Source: an uncultured Clostridium sp.
GTDB taxonomy: Bacteria > Bacillota > Clostridia > TANB77 > CAG-508
Direction: 5' to 3'
Assembly: GCA_946496115.1 (NCBI GenBank)
Contig: CAMMFK010000012.1
Span: 1 to 24,082 of the forward strand
DNA length: 24,082 nt
Part shown: positions 15,074 through 22,870 of the stretch, piece by piece
Layout: each line of letters begins with the position of its first letter
How positions within the stretch are numbered: position 1 is the stretch's first letter
Translations under genes and position numbers: made by a program
The notes under the pieces: model-generated
Told to the model about the DNA's origin: nothing
What the model saw: only the letters and a program-made list of their open reading frames with translations
Database searches by the model: none

Positions 15074-15688
15074 TTAGAACGTTGCCTGATAGCTACCTGT
15101 AGGGTAGATGGCTGTGTTCTTTTCTTTCTCAGGCAGGTCTTCAAAGTTCAGAACATCAAACTGGTATTCTCCAATTTGACAATCTTCCTTTTCCTTGATT
15201 GATACGGCTTTAACTGTGCCATCTGCTTCCTCAAACAGCACATAGTTGGAAGTCAATCCCTTGAAAGCACCATCATTATAAATGATGGACTGGAAGCTTA
15301 CTCCACGTTCCCCCGTATTGTGAATAATGAAAGCAAAACTTTCGTCATTATTCATCATTACAACTTCATAGAAGTCGTTGGGAGCATTAAAGGTGTAGGT
15401 CTTGTAACTTTGTCCAGACAAAGTATACACACCATGCGCCTCATACGGTAAAGCTCCATCTTGCCTGGTGGAAATGACTTCAGCAGTAAGTTCCTCCAGT
15501 TCGGACCAATCATCGGTTACTGCAAAAGTTTCACCGATTTCAGTAAAATCCTGCTCTTGGCTCTGAGATTCCACCTTGGTCTCATCCCGAACCGCTGTGG
15601 CAGTAGTGACTTGATTTGTTGCACATCCTGTAAGTACTACAGTAAGTGCAAACATTGTTGCTACGAACATCAAAATTTTCTTTTTCAT
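15074..15688 (-). CDS. Putative lipoprotein, unknown function, G+C-richer than neighbours
   Basis: 204 residues with a type II signal peptide: MKKKILM, a hydrophobic core, then the lipobox LTGC with lipidated Cys at 22. A Thr/Glu/Gln-rich linker runs to about 50. The mature domain looks beta-rich (YTLSGQSYKTYTFNAPNDFY, VVMMNNDESFAFIIHNTGE). G+C is well above the window mean and codon use differs (GCC, ACC, GGC, CTG common), so it is probably acquired. AGAGAGG lies about 9-12 nt upstream of the ATG. Promoter, gene and terminator form one isolated unit of about 780 bases. I do not recognise the domain and assign no function beyond an extracytoplasmic, membrane-tethered protein. Confidence 0.8.
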   Translation of the reverse strand: MKKKILMFVATMFALTVVLTGCATNQVTTATAVRDETKVESQSQEQDFTEIGETFAVTDDWSELEELTAEVISTRQDGALPYEAHGVYTLSGQSYKTYTFNAPNDFYEVVMMNNDESFAFIIHNTGERGVSFQSIIYNDGAFKGLTSNYVLFEEADGTVKAVSIKEKEDCQIGEYQFDVLNFEDLPEKEKNTAIYPTGSYQATF

Positions 15689-15747
15689 TTTTCATACCTC
15701 TCTTGTGCTTTTTGATGTTTTTTGACCATAAGGCCAACCGTATATTA

Positions 15748-15776
15748 ATTATATCACACTTTATGTAAAATTGCAA
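15748..15776 (-). promoter_or_regulatory. Promoter of the lipoprotein gene
   Basis: Minus-strand -35 TTGCAA (15771-15776), 17-nt spacer, -10 TATAAT (15748-15753), about 60 nt before the ATG. Between them and the gene lies an inverted repeat TTGACC-ATAA-GGCCAA (15722-15737), a possible operator in the leader. Confidence 0.6.
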
Positions 15777-15794
15777 CTTTATAGCAAAAGTTAC
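15773..15794 (-). terminator. Weak terminator after the patatin-like gene
   Basis: On the minus strand GTAACTTT and AAAGTTGC form an 8-bp stem (one G-U) directly after the stop codon, followed by AATTTTAC. Its 3' arm overlaps the -35 box of the lipoprotein promoter. Confidence 0.45.
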
Positions 15795-16652
15795 TTATCT
15801 TATTCTTTTAACTAATTCTTCAAGCCTTTCTTCCATATCTTTTACTCCGTCATTATATAAGTTTTGGAGTTTTGTTTTGTCTCTCTCAAGTCTTGTGACT
15901 TCTACTGGCTTTTTAGGCTGTATTACCATTATTCTGCCTTCTGCTTCTAACTTATCTATGTTGTTTTTTATGTTATTATATCTCCCTGGCGCAGTGCATA
16001 ATTCTTCTATCAATTTAGGATATTTTTTAAATGCTCTATTGTATACCCTTGCCATTGTTTTACTAACCTCTGGCTTTCTATAATTTTTATCCCTTGTAAG
16101 AACTACTAATATATTTTTATGATTTTGCTCAAGAGGTATATTTATAGGAATTGAATTTGTAACTGCTCCATCTAAATAATGATAATCTTTAATTTTTACC
16201 ATTCTTGAACAAAGTGGCATACTACTAGAAGCTTGTACGGCTTTGTATATTTCTTTTTCAGTACAATTATTTTTACTTATATACTCTGTCTCTCCTTTTT
16301 CACAATTTGAAACCACTGCAATAAAATTTTGTTTTGAGTTATTGAAAGTTTCGTAATCAAAAATATTTTTATTTTTAGAAATATCATTAAATAAATAATC
16401 AAAACCTATTAGTCCATGCTCTTTTTTTAATGCTTCTATTCCAACATATCTTTTATCATCTCTAAAGCCTATATTAATATCTTTACTTCTCCCTATTTGC
16501 TTTGATACATAATTCATTCCTGTTAATGCACCTGCTGATACTCCTATTACACAGTTTGCTTCTATGTTGTTTTTTAACAATACATCTAATACCCCTGATG
16601 TATATAAACTTCTAAATGCTCCTCCTTCTAATACTAAAGTTAAATCATTCAT
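15795..16652 (-). CDS. Patatin-like phospholipase, YjjU/RssA-like
   Basis: 285 residues, predicted serine lipid acyl hydrolase, probably cytoplasmic or peripheral since there is no signal peptide. The oxyanion-hole loop EGGAFRSLYTSGVLD is at 9-23, the nucleophile elbow GVSAG at 38-42 (Ser40), and the catalytic Asp sits in YLDGAVTNSIPI near 155-168, so the Ser-Asp dyad is complete. The last about 80 residues form a charged helical extension as in the YjjU subgroup. AAAGGAAG precedes the ATG by about 12 nt. A -10-like TATAAT lies about 55 nt upstream, after the acyl-CoA ligase terminator. The native substrate is unknown. Confidence 0.92.
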   Translation of the reverse strand: MNDLTLVLEGGAFRSLYTSGVLDVLLKNNIEANCVIGVSAGALTGMNYVSKQIGRSKDINIGFRDDKRYVGIEALKKEHGLIGFDYLFNDISKNKNIFDYETFNNSKQNFIAVVSNCEKGETEYISKNNCTEKEIYKAVQASSSMPLCSRMVKIKDYHYLDGAVTNSIPINIPLEQNHKNILVVLTRDKNYRKPEVSKTMARVYNRAFKKYPKLIEELCTAPGRYNNIKNNIDKLEAEGRIMVIQPKKPVEVTRLERDKTKLQNLYNDGVKDMEERLEELVKRIR

Positions 16653-16737
16653 TGTTTACATTACTTCCTTTCAAATAATGGATTTATATAATAAATTTTG
16701 GTAAATTATATCACAGGAATATGAATAAAAAAAGAGT

Positions 16738-16803
16738 TTTTTACTTTTGGGACGGAGCAAATCGTAAAATATTTTTACGAAAAGACCGTCTCAAAAGTAA
16801 AAA
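16738..16803 (-). terminator. Two-level hairpin terminator after the acyl-CoA ligase gene
   Basis: An outer 18-bp stem (16738-16755 with 16786-16803, one G-U) encloses an inner 8-bp hairpin TCGTAAAA/TTTTACGA (16762-16780). On the minus strand it starts one base after the ligase stop codon and runs into a T-rich tract. Confidence 0.85.
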
Positions 16804-16804
16804 G

Positions 16805-18520
16805 TTATATTACTGTTTTAATTTCTTCTTTTCTTTTAATTTTTTGTGTTGTTGTTTTTATTAAAGGTTTATCTGTTAAAATCATATGTTTAATATATTT
16901 GTATGGTGGTAATGTTTTATTTACCTCCTTAATTTGATTCCATATATTTTTATATAAATCATCCTCAGATATATCTCCATATTTTTCTTTTACTTTATCT
17001 TTGTTGTATACTACTTTAATAGCAACCTTTATTTTTGATTTATCATCTTCTTCTGGCATACCAAATACAAAGCATTCTTCTACTTCATAAATTCTATTTA
17101 CAAGTGTTTCTAATTCTTCTGGAAATACTTTTTTACCATTTTTTAAAACAATCATGTCTTTTTGTCTTCCAGTAATAAATAAGAATCCCTTTTTGTCAAT
17201 ATATCCTAAGTCACCTGTATAGAACCATCCGTCTTTTAATACTTCTTTAGTAGCTTCTTCATTTTCATAATATCCAAGCATTACATTTGGACCTTTAACT
17301 CTAATTTCACCTATACCTTTGTCATCTTTGTTTACAATTTCAACTTGCACATCTTTTAAAGGTATTCCAACAGAGCCATATTTTACTTGTTTGAAGTTTT
17401 CAGCAGCTATAACTGGAGATGTTTCAGTAAGTCCATAACCTTGAACCATTTTTATTCCTAAATCATTAAATCCTTTTTCAGTTCTTTTATCTAGTGGTGC
17501 ACCTCCTGAAATTACAAATCTCATTTCACCACCTAGTCCATCTATAACTTGCTTAAATAGTTTTCTTCTTATATCAATGTGTAATTTTAGTAAACAATTG
17601 CTTAAACCTTTTGCAAATTCTATAAGTTTAGTTTTATTTTGTTTTGCAATTTCTTTTTCAATGTTTTCATACATTTTGTCTACTAATAAAGGTACGCCAA
17701 CAAATACTGATACTTTATATTCTTTCAAATTTTGCTGAATATATCTTAAACCATCTGTAAATACTGTTTTTACTCCACATGCAAGCATTACTATCATACA
17801 AGTTGAGCCAAATATATGATGAAATGGTAAAAATGCTATATTTACATCAGTATCTCTTATATCTTCTACCAACTGCATATTATATACATTAACAGCTATT
17901 CCATATTGTGCAAGCATTACAGCTTTTGATTTTGATGTTGTTCCTGATGTAAAAAGTAAAATGCTCATTGCGTGCGAATCAATTTCACAATTTATATAAT
18001 CTTTGTTCCCTGATTTTATAATTTCAGTTCCTTCTTCAATTAAATCTGGAACATTTATAAAATCTTTTAATTTGCTCATGCAAATATATACTTTTACATT
18101 TGTTTTTCCATTTTCCTTTATTGTGTTTATTTTTTCTTCATATTTTTCATCAAATACTATTGCTTCTGCTTTACTTCTTACAAGTGAATCTTCTAATTCT
18201 TCTACTTGTAGTTCTTTATCTAGAGGAACTGAGCACATGCCTCCAAGTAAGCAAGATAAGTGTGAAATAGCCCATTCATATCTATTTCTTCCACATATAG
18301 CAACTCTTTTTCCTTTTAATCCTAGTTTGTATAAAGCACTACCTAGAGCATTTATTTCATCAAGCATTTTCTTATATGTAGTGTTTTTATATTCTATCCC
18401 CTTTTCTTTGATTTTCTTCGTTACAAAAGCTACATGGTTTGGATACATTTTTACTGAATTATAAATAATTTCTTTAATGTTCTCAAACTTTGTAGCTTGC
18501 CTTAAAATAGTTTCTTTCAT
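16805..18520 (-). CDS. Long-chain fatty acid-CoA ligase (AMP-forming)
   Basis: Activates fatty acids via acyl-AMP. 571 residues of the ANL superfamily. The P-loop-like motif LLFTSGTTSKSKAVML is at 188-203, with FISGG-type VISGGAPLDKRTEKG near 336-350. The adenine-binding QGYGLTETSPV is at 360-370, GWFYTGDLGY at 431-440, and GRQKDMIVLKNGKKVFPEELE after 451. The C-terminal lysine needed for adenylation is in TTTQKIKRKEE, probably K560. The overall pattern fits FadD-type long-chain ligases rather than acetyl-CoA synthetase. AAAGGAAAA precedes the ATG. It is transcribed alone between two terminators. In this setting it may salvage exogenous fatty acids for phospholipids; that is inference. Confidence 0.93.
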   Translation of the reverse strand: MKETILRQATKFENIKEIIYNSVKMYPNHVAFVTKKIKEKGIEYKNTTYKKMLDEINALGSALYKLGLKGKRVAICGRNRYEWAISHLSCLLGGMCSVPLDKELQVEELEDSLVRSKAEAIVFDEKYEEKINTIKENGKTNVKVYICMSKLKDFINVPDLIEEGTEIIKSGNKDYINCEIDSHAMSILLFTSGTTSKSKAVMLAQYGIAVNVYNMQLVEDIRDTDVNIAFLPFHHIFGSTCMIVMLACGVKTVFTDGLRYIQQNLKEYKVSVFVGVPLLVDKMYENIEKEIAKQNKTKLIEFAKGLSNCLLKLHIDIRRKLFKQVIDGLGGEMRFVISGGAPLDKRTEKGFNDLGIKMVQGYGLTETSPVIAAENFKQVKYGSVGIPLKDVQVEIVNKDDKGIGEIRVKGPNVMLGYYENEEATKEVLKDGWFYTGDLGYIDKKGFLFITGRQKDMIVLKNGKKVFPEELETLVNRIYEVEECFVFGMPEEDDKSKIKVAIKVVYNKDKVKEKYGDISEDDLYKNIWNQIKEVNKTLPPYKYIKHMILTDKPLIKTTTQKIKRKEEIKTVI

Positions 18521-18614
18521 ATTCTTATTTTCCTTTTATTTTTATTTAGGTTTTGGGTTTAGCCTATAAACCTTGGCTATATAATAACCATAATACTAGC
18601 TTAACACAATAATA

Positions 18615-18644
18615 AAAGACCAGTCAATTTGTCGACCGGTCTTT
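18615..18644 (-). terminator. Terminator of the alarmone synthetase gene
   Basis: On the minus strand AAAGACCGGTC pairs with GACTGGTCTTT (one G-U), followed by TATTATTG. It begins 7 nt after the stop codon of the gene ending at 18652. Confidence 0.75.
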
Positions 18645-18651
18645 CAAATTT

Positions 18652-19323
18652 TTACTTAGCCATTTGTTTCTGATAAATTCTCATCATGCTTTCGTCAATT
18701 TTGTTAATAATCTTTGCATACCAAGCTAATTTTTTGGAGTCTTTATTAGAAAGTTTCGCTTTTGTTTTGTACTTCATTTTATGTTCTGCTGAAGCCCAAA
18801 AGTCCATTGCAAGTGTTTTGATTTGTATTTCTACTTTTATTGGTATAATATCTTCTTCATAATGTATCATTGTTTCAATTACCATATGGTATCCCATATA
18901 TCCGCTTTTTTTAGGATTAGTTATGTAATCTTTTTCTTTTATTACCCTAGTATTTGGCATACTTCTTATAATATCCCTAACTCTAAAAACATCATCTTGA
19001 AAAGTACATACAACCCTAATACCTGCTATGTCATTTATATACTCTATTAAATTTTTATAATTTAGTTCGTAATTTTTCTTCTTCATTTTATTTATTATGC
19101 TTGTTGGAGTTTTTATTCTACTTGAAATATGATTAATAACTTCATAATTATATTTGTTATTAAAATATTCTTGAAGAGCTCCGAGTTTGTCTAAAATGTC
19201 TATTTGTGCTCTTTGGTATAAAGACATTAGCATATTAAATTCTTTTTTTTCAACATTGAGCGGAACTAACCCACTCGCTGCTAATTCACTATTTTTTACG
19301 TGCAACGTTTCTGTTTTAACCAC
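18652..19323 (-). CDS. Small alarmone synthetase, RelQ-type (p)ppGpp synthetase
   Basis: Transfers pyrophosphate from ATP to GDP/GTP to make (p)ppGpp. 223 residues with a synthetase domain only; the hydrolase, TGS and ACT domains of long RelA/SpoT are absent. Visible motifs are SRIKTPTSIINKMKKKN, YINDIAGIRVVC, KDYITNPKKSGYMGYH and VEIQIKTLAMDFWASAEHKMKYK. In the fourth block the usual G-Y-R-S-x-H is G-Y-M-G-Y-H here, a change at a normally basic position. The 5' end is uncertain: the frame opens at GTG 19323, which overlaps its own AGGTGG site. An internal TTG, or ATG at MLMSLYQ about 30 codons in, are alternatives. The long AT-rich leader contains ACACAA/TTGTGT inverted repeats (about 19352-19378). 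Confidence 0.9.
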   Translation of the reverse strand: MVKTETLHVKNSELAASGLVPLNVEKKEFNMLMSLYQRAQIDILDKLGALQEYFNNKYNYEVINHISSRIKTPTSIINKMKKKNYELNYKNLIEYINDIAGIRVVCTFQDDVFRVRDIIRSMPNTRVIKEKDYITNPKKSGYMGYHMVIETMIHYEEDIIPIKVEIQIKTLAMDFWASAEHKMKYKTKAKLSNKDSKKLAWYAKIINKIDESMMRIYQKQMAK

Positions 19324-19461
19324 CTCATTTCTAGTTTCTTGTTTATTATTTTACACAACAATTGTATCCAAATTGTGTCCTATAAGTAAATTAAAATTTA
19401 CCTTATTTTTTAAACTTTTATATTATATTCGTGTAATTCCTAGAAAATGAATAAATAGTTT

Positions 19462-19893
19462 TTAGCAATTAGCTACCTGTGTTATCATCCAGCATTTCTT
19501 TTGATAATCTTTTAAATATTCATCCATTAAACTAGATGTTACTGGACATCCTTCATTTTCAGCATCTTGCTTTATTTTTTTGCAATTTTCTATAAGTGTT
19601 CCATAATCCTGCAAAAGAACATTCCATATATCACAAGATTTAACTTGCACACTTTCTGCTTCTTTTATTTGACTAGTTTCCAAATATTCTTTCATTGTTG
19701 CCATGACATGATATTTTTTTGCAACTATCACTTCTGCAACTTCATCGATTTGTTCATTAATGCTATTATAATATTCTTCTAATTTTTCATGGGTTGTAAA
19801 AAAGTCTGCTCCTGTAATATTCCAATGATAATTTTGTAATTTCCTATAAAAAACATTTAGATTTGATAATAATAAATTTAAATCATCACACAT
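19462..19893 (-). CDS. Dps-family DNA-binding ferritin-like protein
   Basis: Oxidises and stores iron in a 12-subunit shell and protects DNA from peroxide. At 143 residues it is slightly short for the family. The ferroxidase ligands are all present: H23 in NYHWNITG, H35 in FTTHEKLEEYY, and D50/E54 in INEQIDEVAE. The N-terminal tail used by some Dps proteins to bind DNA is almost absent (MCDDLNLLL), so binding may be weak. AGAAGG lies 8 nt upstream of the ATG. There is an unusual Cys content (C2 and four near the C-terminal half, ending in C143). I see no clear PerR box upstream, so regulation is unknown. Confidence 0.93.
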   Translation of the reverse strand: MCDDLNLLLSNLNVFYRKLQNYHWNITGADFFTTHEKLEEYYNSINEQIDEVAEVIVAKKYHVMATMKEYLETSQIKEAESVQVKSCDIWNVLLQDYGTLIENCKKIKQDAENEGCPVTSSLMDEYLKDYQKKCWMITQVANC

Positions 19894-19981
19894 AATTCTT
19901 ACCTTCTTTCTTTAATCGCTATCTGATATTAAATTTTCACCTTTTTAATATCTTTACTTAGCAAAATTTTTAAATCAAATT

Positions 19982-20059
19982 TTACTTCTTACAGTATTTC
20001 CTATAAAATCTAGATTTATACTTTATTATTATAATTTTAAATATTATTTTCAATAACAT
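19982..20059 (-). CDS. Putative 25-residue hydrophobic-basic peptide
   Basis: A 25-codon frame with a convincing ribosome site (AGGAG about 9-10 nt before ATG). The first half is very hydrophobic (MLLKIIFKIIIIKY) and the second basic (KSRFYRKYCKK), like a tiny membrane peptide. There is no visible terminator. The layout resembles small membrane or toxin-like peptides, but AT-rich DNA gives Ile/Lys-rich frames by chance, so the ribosome site is the main support. It is the only gene-like item in the lower part of the 19894-20266 gap. Confidence 0.35.
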   Translation of the reverse strand: MLLKIIFKIIIIKYKSRFYRKYCKK

Positions 20060-20095
20060 CTTTTGGTCACTCCTAAACGCCATGCAAAGCAGTTA

Positions 20096-20266
20096 TTACT
20101 CAATGTACATTGCTTTTGCTATATAAGGGAGTATACTTTCTGTGTCATACCAACCTGACATTTTAATTTTTCCATATAATCCATTTGGATTTGAAACATA
20201 CACTTTATTTTGATTAGCGGAAAAACATATATTGCAATTTATAAATTTATAAAAATCAACTAAGAA
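20096..20266 (-). pseudogene. Coding relic of unrecognised origin, in frame after the CmpB-like stop
   Basis: After the stop codon of the 20267-20827 gene, the same frame stays open for 56 codons to TAA 20096-20098. It reads as natural protein sequence (NQNKVYVSNPNGLYGKIKMS, then GWYDTESILPYIAKAMYIE). There is no ATG with a ribosome site at its head. It is unlike the C-terminus of the CmpB-like paralogue, so it seems a left-over 3' end of another gene rather than a split of this one. The family is not recognised. Confidence 0.35.
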
Positions 20267-20827
20267 TTATAGCAATTTTTCTAAGCTCAAATATTTAATT
20301 GAAGATAAAATAACATCTACTACTAACACTACCACAAAAGCCACAACAATGATATCTTGATATTTTGGCTTTATATGTCTTTTTACTTTATCCAAAAGTT
20401 TTGTTATAAAAGGATGAATTCCTTCCATTAGTAGAATTCCAAGTGTGCCCCATATTATTGTATAAGCTAAGCTTACTCTTCCTTGCAAATTCATGAAATC
20501 TTCTGAATAATCCCACCATCTAAGTCCAAATATAGCTTCTAAGACATATGATACAATATATTCAAAAACTGTAAATGCAAAAGCTGCTATAATGAATTCG
20601 CTAACGGGTTTACCTTTACAATTTTTCAATAATAAAATTAGCAAAACTGCTCCAAATCCATATATTGGGCAAATGGGTCCAATTAAAAATCCTCTATTTA
20701 CAAAATGCCCTAGCACCAAGAAAGCATATATTGTTTCTAAGCACCAACCAATAAAGCTATATATGAAAAAATATAATATTATGTTTTGTAATTTTTCATG
20801 CTTCCTTATGACTGTTAGTTCATTCAT
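20267..20827 (-). CDS. CmpB-family (putative ABC-transporter type IV, PF06541) membrane protein
   Basis: 186 residues, five or six membrane helices. Family blocks: FFIYSFIGWCLETIYAFL at 20-37, NRGFLIGPICPIYGFGAVLL near 44-63, GLRWWDYSEDFMNLQGRVSL near 100-119, and IIWGTLGILL. The paralogue at 21909 has the same blocks (FGCIMGYVMEVIF, RQGLIYGPFAPVYGIGTL, TISWDYSNQLFNFNGRTSI, LVWGALGVAF). GGGGGAAG precedes the ATG. Proteins of this family are called putative transporter components, but no ATPase partner is nearby and the function is not established. It lies 66 nt downstream of the TVP38-type gene on the same strand, so co-transcription is possible. Confidence 0.87.
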   Translation of the reverse strand: MNELTVIRKHEKLQNIILYFFIYSFIGWCLETIYAFLVLGHFVNRGFLIGPICPIYGFGAVLLILLLKNCKGKPVSEFIIAAFAFTVFEYIVSYVLEAIFGLRWWDYSEDFMNLQGRVSLAYTIIWGTLGILLMEGIHPFITKLLDKVKRHIKPKYQDIIVVAFVVVLVVDVILSSIKYLSLEKLL

Positions 20828-20893
20828 AAAAAAACTTCCCCCATATTAAAGTCATCTATAATTTATTTTTTCTCATGTAAATTTATTCTTACT

Positions 20894-21652
20894 CTATATA
20901 ACCTTCTTTTTATCTTCATCTTTTGTTTTATCATCTTTGAAAAAATTAATTGCTTCTTCTGTTGTTTTTGATTTATCTAATTTATTTACAATAAAAATTG
21001 CAATTCCAACTATAATAAATGTAACTACATATGCAATTATAGACACTTGTATATTTCCACTTAATATATTTTCACCAGCAATTGTAGATGAAATAACTGA
21101 TGGAAGTCTTGCAAATGTAGATATTAGAACAAATCGTAATGGTTTTATTGGTAAAAGTCCTGCTATGTATACTAATAAATCTTTTGGTGTTCCAGGTATT
21201 AAGAATAATATTATCATTATCCATTCTATTTTTTTAGGATTTTGAAATAGTTTACTGTTTTCTATTTTCTTAACACTTTCTTCTTTGCAAAAACTATATA
21301 CAAACTTTCTTCCTAACACTCTAACAGCGAAAAAGATTATTGTGGTTATAATAAACGCTGAAATAGTTATAAATAGCATTCCCCCCACTGTTCCATAGCA
21401 CATTCCTGCTAATACTTCAATAGGTTCACCAGGAATTATAACTAAAAATATTTGTGCAAATTGCAAACCAAATAGCATAAGCATTCCCAAGAAACCTAAA
21501 TCTTCTATTCTTTGCTTAAATTCCATCTGACCTTCTGTTGTACTAATATTTCTAAAAAGTGGCCACAAATAAACTATTGCTCCAATTATTATTGCAATTA
21601 CTATTGCTAACATTATAATTTTAAATATTTTTACTTTAGTCTTTCTACTCAT
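20894..21652 (-). CDS. TVP38/TMEM64 (DedA-like, VTT domain) membrane protein
   Basis: 252 residues with about six hydrophobic segments. The VTT-domain core is clear: GEPIEVLAGMCYGTVGGMLF near 95-115, then FFAVRVLGRKFV, and GTPKDLLVYIAGLLPIKPLR followed by STFARLPSVISSTIAGENIL. Related DedA/VTT proteins are implicated in lipid scrambling or in recycling lipid carriers at the membrane. That makes a link with phospholipid and undecaprenyl-phosphate handling elsewhere in the window plausible, but this is inference. AGAGGAAAAT precedes the ATG. The C-terminal tail is Lys/Asp-rich and cytoplasmic. Confidence 0.9.
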   Translation of the reverse strand: MSRKTKVKIFKIIMLAIVIAIIIGAIVYLWPLFRNISTTEGQMEFKQRIEDLGFLGMLMLFGLQFAQIFLVIIPGEPIEVLAGMCYGTVGGMLFITISAFIITTIIFFAVRVLGRKFVYSFCKEESVKKIENSKLFQNPKKIEWIMIILFLIPGTPKDLLVYIAGLLPIKPLRFVLISTFARLPSVISSTIAGENILSGNIQVSIIAYVVTFIIVGIAIFIVNKLDKSKTTEEAINFFKDDKTKDEDKKKVI

Positions 21653-21908
21653 ATTTTCCTCTTTATTATTTCGTTATATTTTTGCAATTTTTTATCGCGA
21701 ATCTTAAAACTATTAATTTCGTGGCATTTTCAGTTCTATCATTCCATTAAAAATTGGTATAATTTGAAAATTAACGTCTTTACTATTATACAATATAATA
21801 GCGTAAAAATAAAGTGTTTTAAGAATTTCTTAATCTTTGTCTAATAATTATTTAATATTCATTATTTATTATTGCATTTAGATTTGGCTTGTTTATTACT
21901 TCAAGGCT

Positions 21909-22541
21909 TTACTTTTCTATCCTATTTCTATAAACTTCATCTAAAATTTCATCTGGAAAATGTTCATCTAAAAACACATCCATTCTACTTTCTGCTTCAA
22001 TATGTTCTCTTCTTTCATATTCTCTTTGAGCAGCAAGAGATGATATAGAAATATTGAATATCATAAAAACAACTGCAAAAGCGGTTATAACTTTTGTTCC
22101 TATTTTATATAATACTTTATCAAAAATTTTATCAAAATATGGATAAACAAATTTAATAAAAGCAACGCCTAATGCTCCCCACACTAGGCAGTACAATATG
22201 CTAGTTCTACCATTAAAATTAAAAAGTTGGTTAGAATAGTCCCATGATATTGTTCCAAATAATTTTTCTTGAAAATATGAGCATAAATATTCAGTTACTC
22301 CTCCCAACACTCCACTTACTAAGAATACTTGCCACATCTTTTTGAACTTAGGTAAAATCAAGTAGAAAGCAAGTGTACCAATTCCATATACTGGTGCAAA
22401 TGGCCCATATATTAATCCTTGCCTTGTTTCGAATTCTCCAGTTCTTACAAAATTGAAAATAACCTCCATGACGTATCCCATAATACATCCAAAAACAAAT
22501 ATCCAAAATAATTTAAAAAACTCTCTCGCAAATTTTTTCAT
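21909..22541 (-). CDS. CmpB-family (PF06541) membrane protein, second copy
   Basis: 210 residues with five or six membrane helices and the same motif order as the gene at 20267 (see there). The last about 40 residues form a charged, probably cytoplasmic or outer tail (QREYERREHIEAESRMDVFL) absent from the shorter copy. GAGG lies 6 nt before the ATG. It is separated from the TVP38-type gene by 256 non-coding bases, so it is probably its own unit. Function is not established. Confidence 0.87.
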   Translation of the reverse strand: MKKFAREFFKLFWIFVFGCIMGYVMEVIFNFVRTGEFETRQGLIYGPFAPVYGIGTLAFYLILPKFKKMWQVFLVSGVLGGVTEYLCSYFQEKLFGTISWDYSNQLFNFNGRTSILYCLVWGALGVAFIKFVYPYFDKIFDKVLYKIGTKVITAFAVVFMIFNISISSLAAQREYERREHIEAESRMDVFLDEHFPDEILDEVYRNRIEK

Positions 22542-22688
22542 ATTACCTCACTTTAAATCTTTCATTTTTTTAATTATCTTTATTATTGACAGAAAATAGG
22601 ATTAAAATACCTTTGAAGTAAGAAAAGTGAGACTTTGTATTGTTTGTAAGAATTCACAAACTTTATTCAACTTTAATTTAAAGCTTGA

Positions 22689-22799
22689 CTTATTAAAGAA
22701 TTGCAAAAGACACTAAGCTTTATTAATTTTAAATGCAGTTATTATGAAAATGCTTTAAAAGCTGGAACAACTAAAACTAAAGAAGTGTTGTATAAATAA
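22689..22799 (+). pseudogene. 3' relic of a MerR-family regulator
   Basis: The plus-strand frame between stops at 22686 and 22797 encodes 36 residues beginning LIKELQKTLSFINFKCSYYE and continuing NALKAGTTKTKEVLYK. This matches the coiled-coil end and small C-terminal segment common in Clostridia MerR regulators (E-L-x-K-T-L-x-F-I-x-x-K-C-x-Y-Y-x-x-A-x-x-A-G-T). No DNA-binding domain or start codon is found upstream. The family call rests on motif memory. Confidence 0.55.
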
Positions 22800-22870
22800 T
22801 AAGTGGCCATTCAAAAAGGTTAGAAAAATTAATAATTTTTCTTTTCAATTGATAAGTGTTTGTGGTAAAT

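Noticed and set aside
14926..15144. 72-codon minus-strand frame
   Set aside because: It overlaps the lipoprotein end and its terminator, starts in another frame without a ribosome site, and has no protein-like pattern.
15461..15776. Frames on both strands over the lipoprotein N-terminus
   Set aside because: They are shadows of the signal peptide region; the lipobox frame is clearly the real one.
18540..18600. Possible riboswitch or FapR-type operator in the acyl-CoA ligase leader (GGTTTA-TAGGC-TAAACC repeat)
   Set aside because: Only a short inverted repeat is visible; it does not match the FapR palindrome or any riboswitch core I know.
22586..22608. TTGACA followed by TAAAAT on the plus strand, as a promoter for the MerR relic
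   Set aside because: The spacer is only 11 bases, too short for a normal promoter, and no gene start follows.
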